Source: Collinsella stercoris DSM 13279
GTDB taxonomy: Bacteria; Actinomycetota; Coriobacteriia; Coriobacteriales; Coriobacteriaceae
NCBI RefSeq assembly: GCF_020735465.1
Contig: NZ_CP085935.1
Span: forward strand, 1,302,001 to 1,366,000
DNA length: 64,000 bases
Reading direction: 5' to 3'
Positions 62,689 to 64,000 of this stretch are shown piece after piece. Numbering within the stretch: the stretch's first letter is position 1; the number at the start of each line of letters is the position of its first letter. The position numbers and the translations under genes are program-made. Below the pieces are notes generated by a model. That model searched no databases, was not told where the DNA came from, and saw only the letters and a list, made by a program, of their open reading frames with translations.

Positions 62689-63576
62689 TCAATGGGGCCC
62701 GCCGCGCAGGGAATCCATGCAGCGCTTAACCTCGCGCTGACTTTCCACGAAATGCAACTCACCGGCCGAGTCGCCGTTGAGCTCGGCGCGGCAGCCGCTC
62801 GCGACGAGCGCGTCGAGCAGCGAATAAGGCACGTCATACGCGCGACGGCGCTGAGGGGTGATGGCAAATGAGAGCGCTGCATCGAGCTCCTCGACAGCTG
62901 CGAAGCGCTCCTCCCTGCCCTCCGCGAGGAAGCGCCCGTACAGCGCGACCGCCGCGTCCTCTTCCGCCGCGAATCCCCGCAGGCCACCGAGGCGCTCATG
63001 CTGCGCGGGCTCCACTCCGTCACTCTTCCGGCGAAGGTCGCTGTACATGTACGCCATCCAGGGGAGGGGCTTGAATCCCAGCAGGCGCTCCGCCGTCTTC
63101 TCATCGAGGGTGCGGTCCGCGTCGTTCTGCTTCACGTGTTCCCTCGGCACGCATTTCACGCCCGTCGAAATCTGTCGAATCAAAAGGCCGAGAGAGGATG
63201 TGCGCCTCCAAACCTCCTCCATGCCCACGAGGACGTGCAAGCCCTCGAATATCCAGTCGGACTCGGGGAAGTAATCGGTCAACGTGACGACAACTCCGCC
63301 AATCAGGCACTCCGCTGCCTGGCGGTAACGCGAGACAAATCGCTCGCACTCCGGATTGCCGAACACGTACACCGTCCTGAAAGCGCGCGCGAATGCCAGA
63401 GCATCGGATTCCGTCGAGACATGCGGCAAGCGGTTTTTCGCGGGCTGGGCCGCAGGCGTGAGCCCTTCTATCAGCTCTGGGTTTCCGCCGTTTTCCACGA
63501 ACATATCCATGAGCGCCATGTACGACTCGCCGTCTGAGGGGGCGTCCCTTTTCGCCGACTTATTCATATCGTTCAT
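62689..63576 (-). CDS. Hypothetical protein of the conjugative element
   Basis: 295 residues, mixed helical, no signal peptide, no motif that I recognise. Contains a short hydrophobic strand (ECLIGGVVVTLTDYF). It lies 127 bp upstream of the coupling-protein gene on the same strand and is probably co-transcribed. Confidence 0.65.
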   Translation of the reverse strand: MNDMNKSAKRDAPSDGESYMALMDMFVENGGNPELIEGLTPAAQPAKNRLPHVSTESDALAFARAFRTVYVFGNPECERFVSRYRQAAECLIGGVVVTLTDYFPESDWIFEGLHVLVGMEEVWRRTSSLGLLIRQISTGVKCVPREHVKQNDADRTLDEKTAERLLGFKPLPWMAYMYSDLRRKSDGVEPAQHERLGGLRGFAAEEDAAVALYGRFLAEGREERFAAVEELDAALSFAITPQRRRAYDVPYSLLDALVASGCRAELNGDSAGELHFVESQREVKRCMDSLRGGPH

Positions 63577-63666
63577 TTCTCCTTCCTTTCTCTATGCCGA
63601 TTCATCGGGTCGAACGAGGCCCTCGTTGACACCCGTCCCACGAGGGCCCCGACGCGACCGCCTCCG

Positions 63667-64000
63667 CTACTGTTCCTTGACCAGCGAGTAAGTGTCCTCG
63701 AACATGCTGGATGAGCGATATCCCTTCTTCGCATTCGCCTTGGTGGTGAGCTTCGCCAAAGCGGCATTGGCGTCGTCGCGCGTCCCGAACCCGAAGGAGA
63801 TGTGAACCTTGCCGGACGACGTCTCGGGGGCCGTGAAGCTTGCGCCGATGGTCATCGTCTTCATGCCGGCGTAGTTGACGCCGATGCTCTCGCTCTCGTT
63901 CAGCGTGGCCACGAACGGGATCTCGCCGGTGTCGGCGTCGCCCTCGACCGAGTTCGCATCGGTATCGAGGTAGGCGTGGTAGTGCGCGAGCCCCTGGAAC
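63667..64000 (-). CDS. Hypothetical protein, partial (5' end outside window)
   Basis: At least 110 codons, open to the window end; the first visible residues are FQGLAHYHAYLDTDANSVEG. A GTG at 63912 is probably internal. The C-terminus is Lys- and Ser-rich (ANAKKGYRSSSMFEDTYSLVKEQ). Family not recognised; strand and spacing tie it to the conjugation genes. Confidence 0.55.
   Translation of the reverse strand, partial: FQGLAHYHAYLDTDANSVEGDADTGEIPFVATLNESESIGVNYAGMKTMTIGASFTAPETSSGKVHISFGFGTRDDANAALAKLTTKANAKKGYRSSSMFEDTYSLVKEQ

Overview
The window is GC-rich (most ORFs strongly prefer G or C at codon position 3) and looks like the chromosome of an intestinal actinobacterium of the class Coriobacteriia, most like Collinsella. 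I infer this from the protein style, the compact his operon, the LPXTG-anchored hexosaminidase and the mix of host-glycan and amino-sugar genes. There is no rRNA or tRNA here to confirm it. The only certain RNA gene is tmRNA (ssrA).

Positions 1-25 kb are mostly core genome. They hold the end of an OPT-family transporter, a GH13 glucosidase, a decayed EcsC-type ORF, the RNA-binding protein Tex, a low-molecular-weight phosphatase, a frameshifted DUF554 membrane protein and release factor 3. A complete nine-gene histidine operon follows (hisZG-D-C-B-H-A-F-I-E), whose first gene fuses HisZ to short-form HisG. Next come amino-sugar and PTS genes (nagB, EIIA-Glc, glmM), rplM-rpsI, a patatin-like hydrolase and ssrA.

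Positions 25-38.5 kb are more plastic. A zinc alcohol dehydrogenase-dihydrouridine synthase gene pair occurs twice, exactly 8,103 bp apart. Between the copies lie a cell-wall-anchored GH20 hexosaminidase, a rhodanese lipoprotein and trmO. Two copies of a ~350-bp repeat with terminal inverted repeats bracket the hexosaminidase block. Fragments of an ATPase and a GDSL lipase show gene decay.

Positions 38.5-54 kb are a defence island: a Phd/RelE-type toxin-antitoxin pair, a large type I restriction-modification locus, a Fic protein with an elaborate palindromic operator, and a DUF4160 pair. The R-M locus is the highlight. hsdR, a half hsdS and a tyrosine recombinase form one operon. An RHH protein, a GIY-YIG/DUF4357 protein, hsdM and a full hsdS form the facing operon. 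Between and within them are six target-recognition cassettes in both orientations, each bounded by the same two recombination-like repeats. I read this as a recombinase-driven shufflon that changes methylation specificity.

Positions 54-64 kb carry a second-type gyrase/topoisomerase IV pair, a DUF4143 ATPase and a rearrangement scar (a 29-codon copy of the topoisomerase tail abutting a truncated phosphoesterase). The edge of a conjugative element follows: a ClpP-like protease, a VirD4/TraG coupling protein and two unrecognised proteins, the last cut by the window end.
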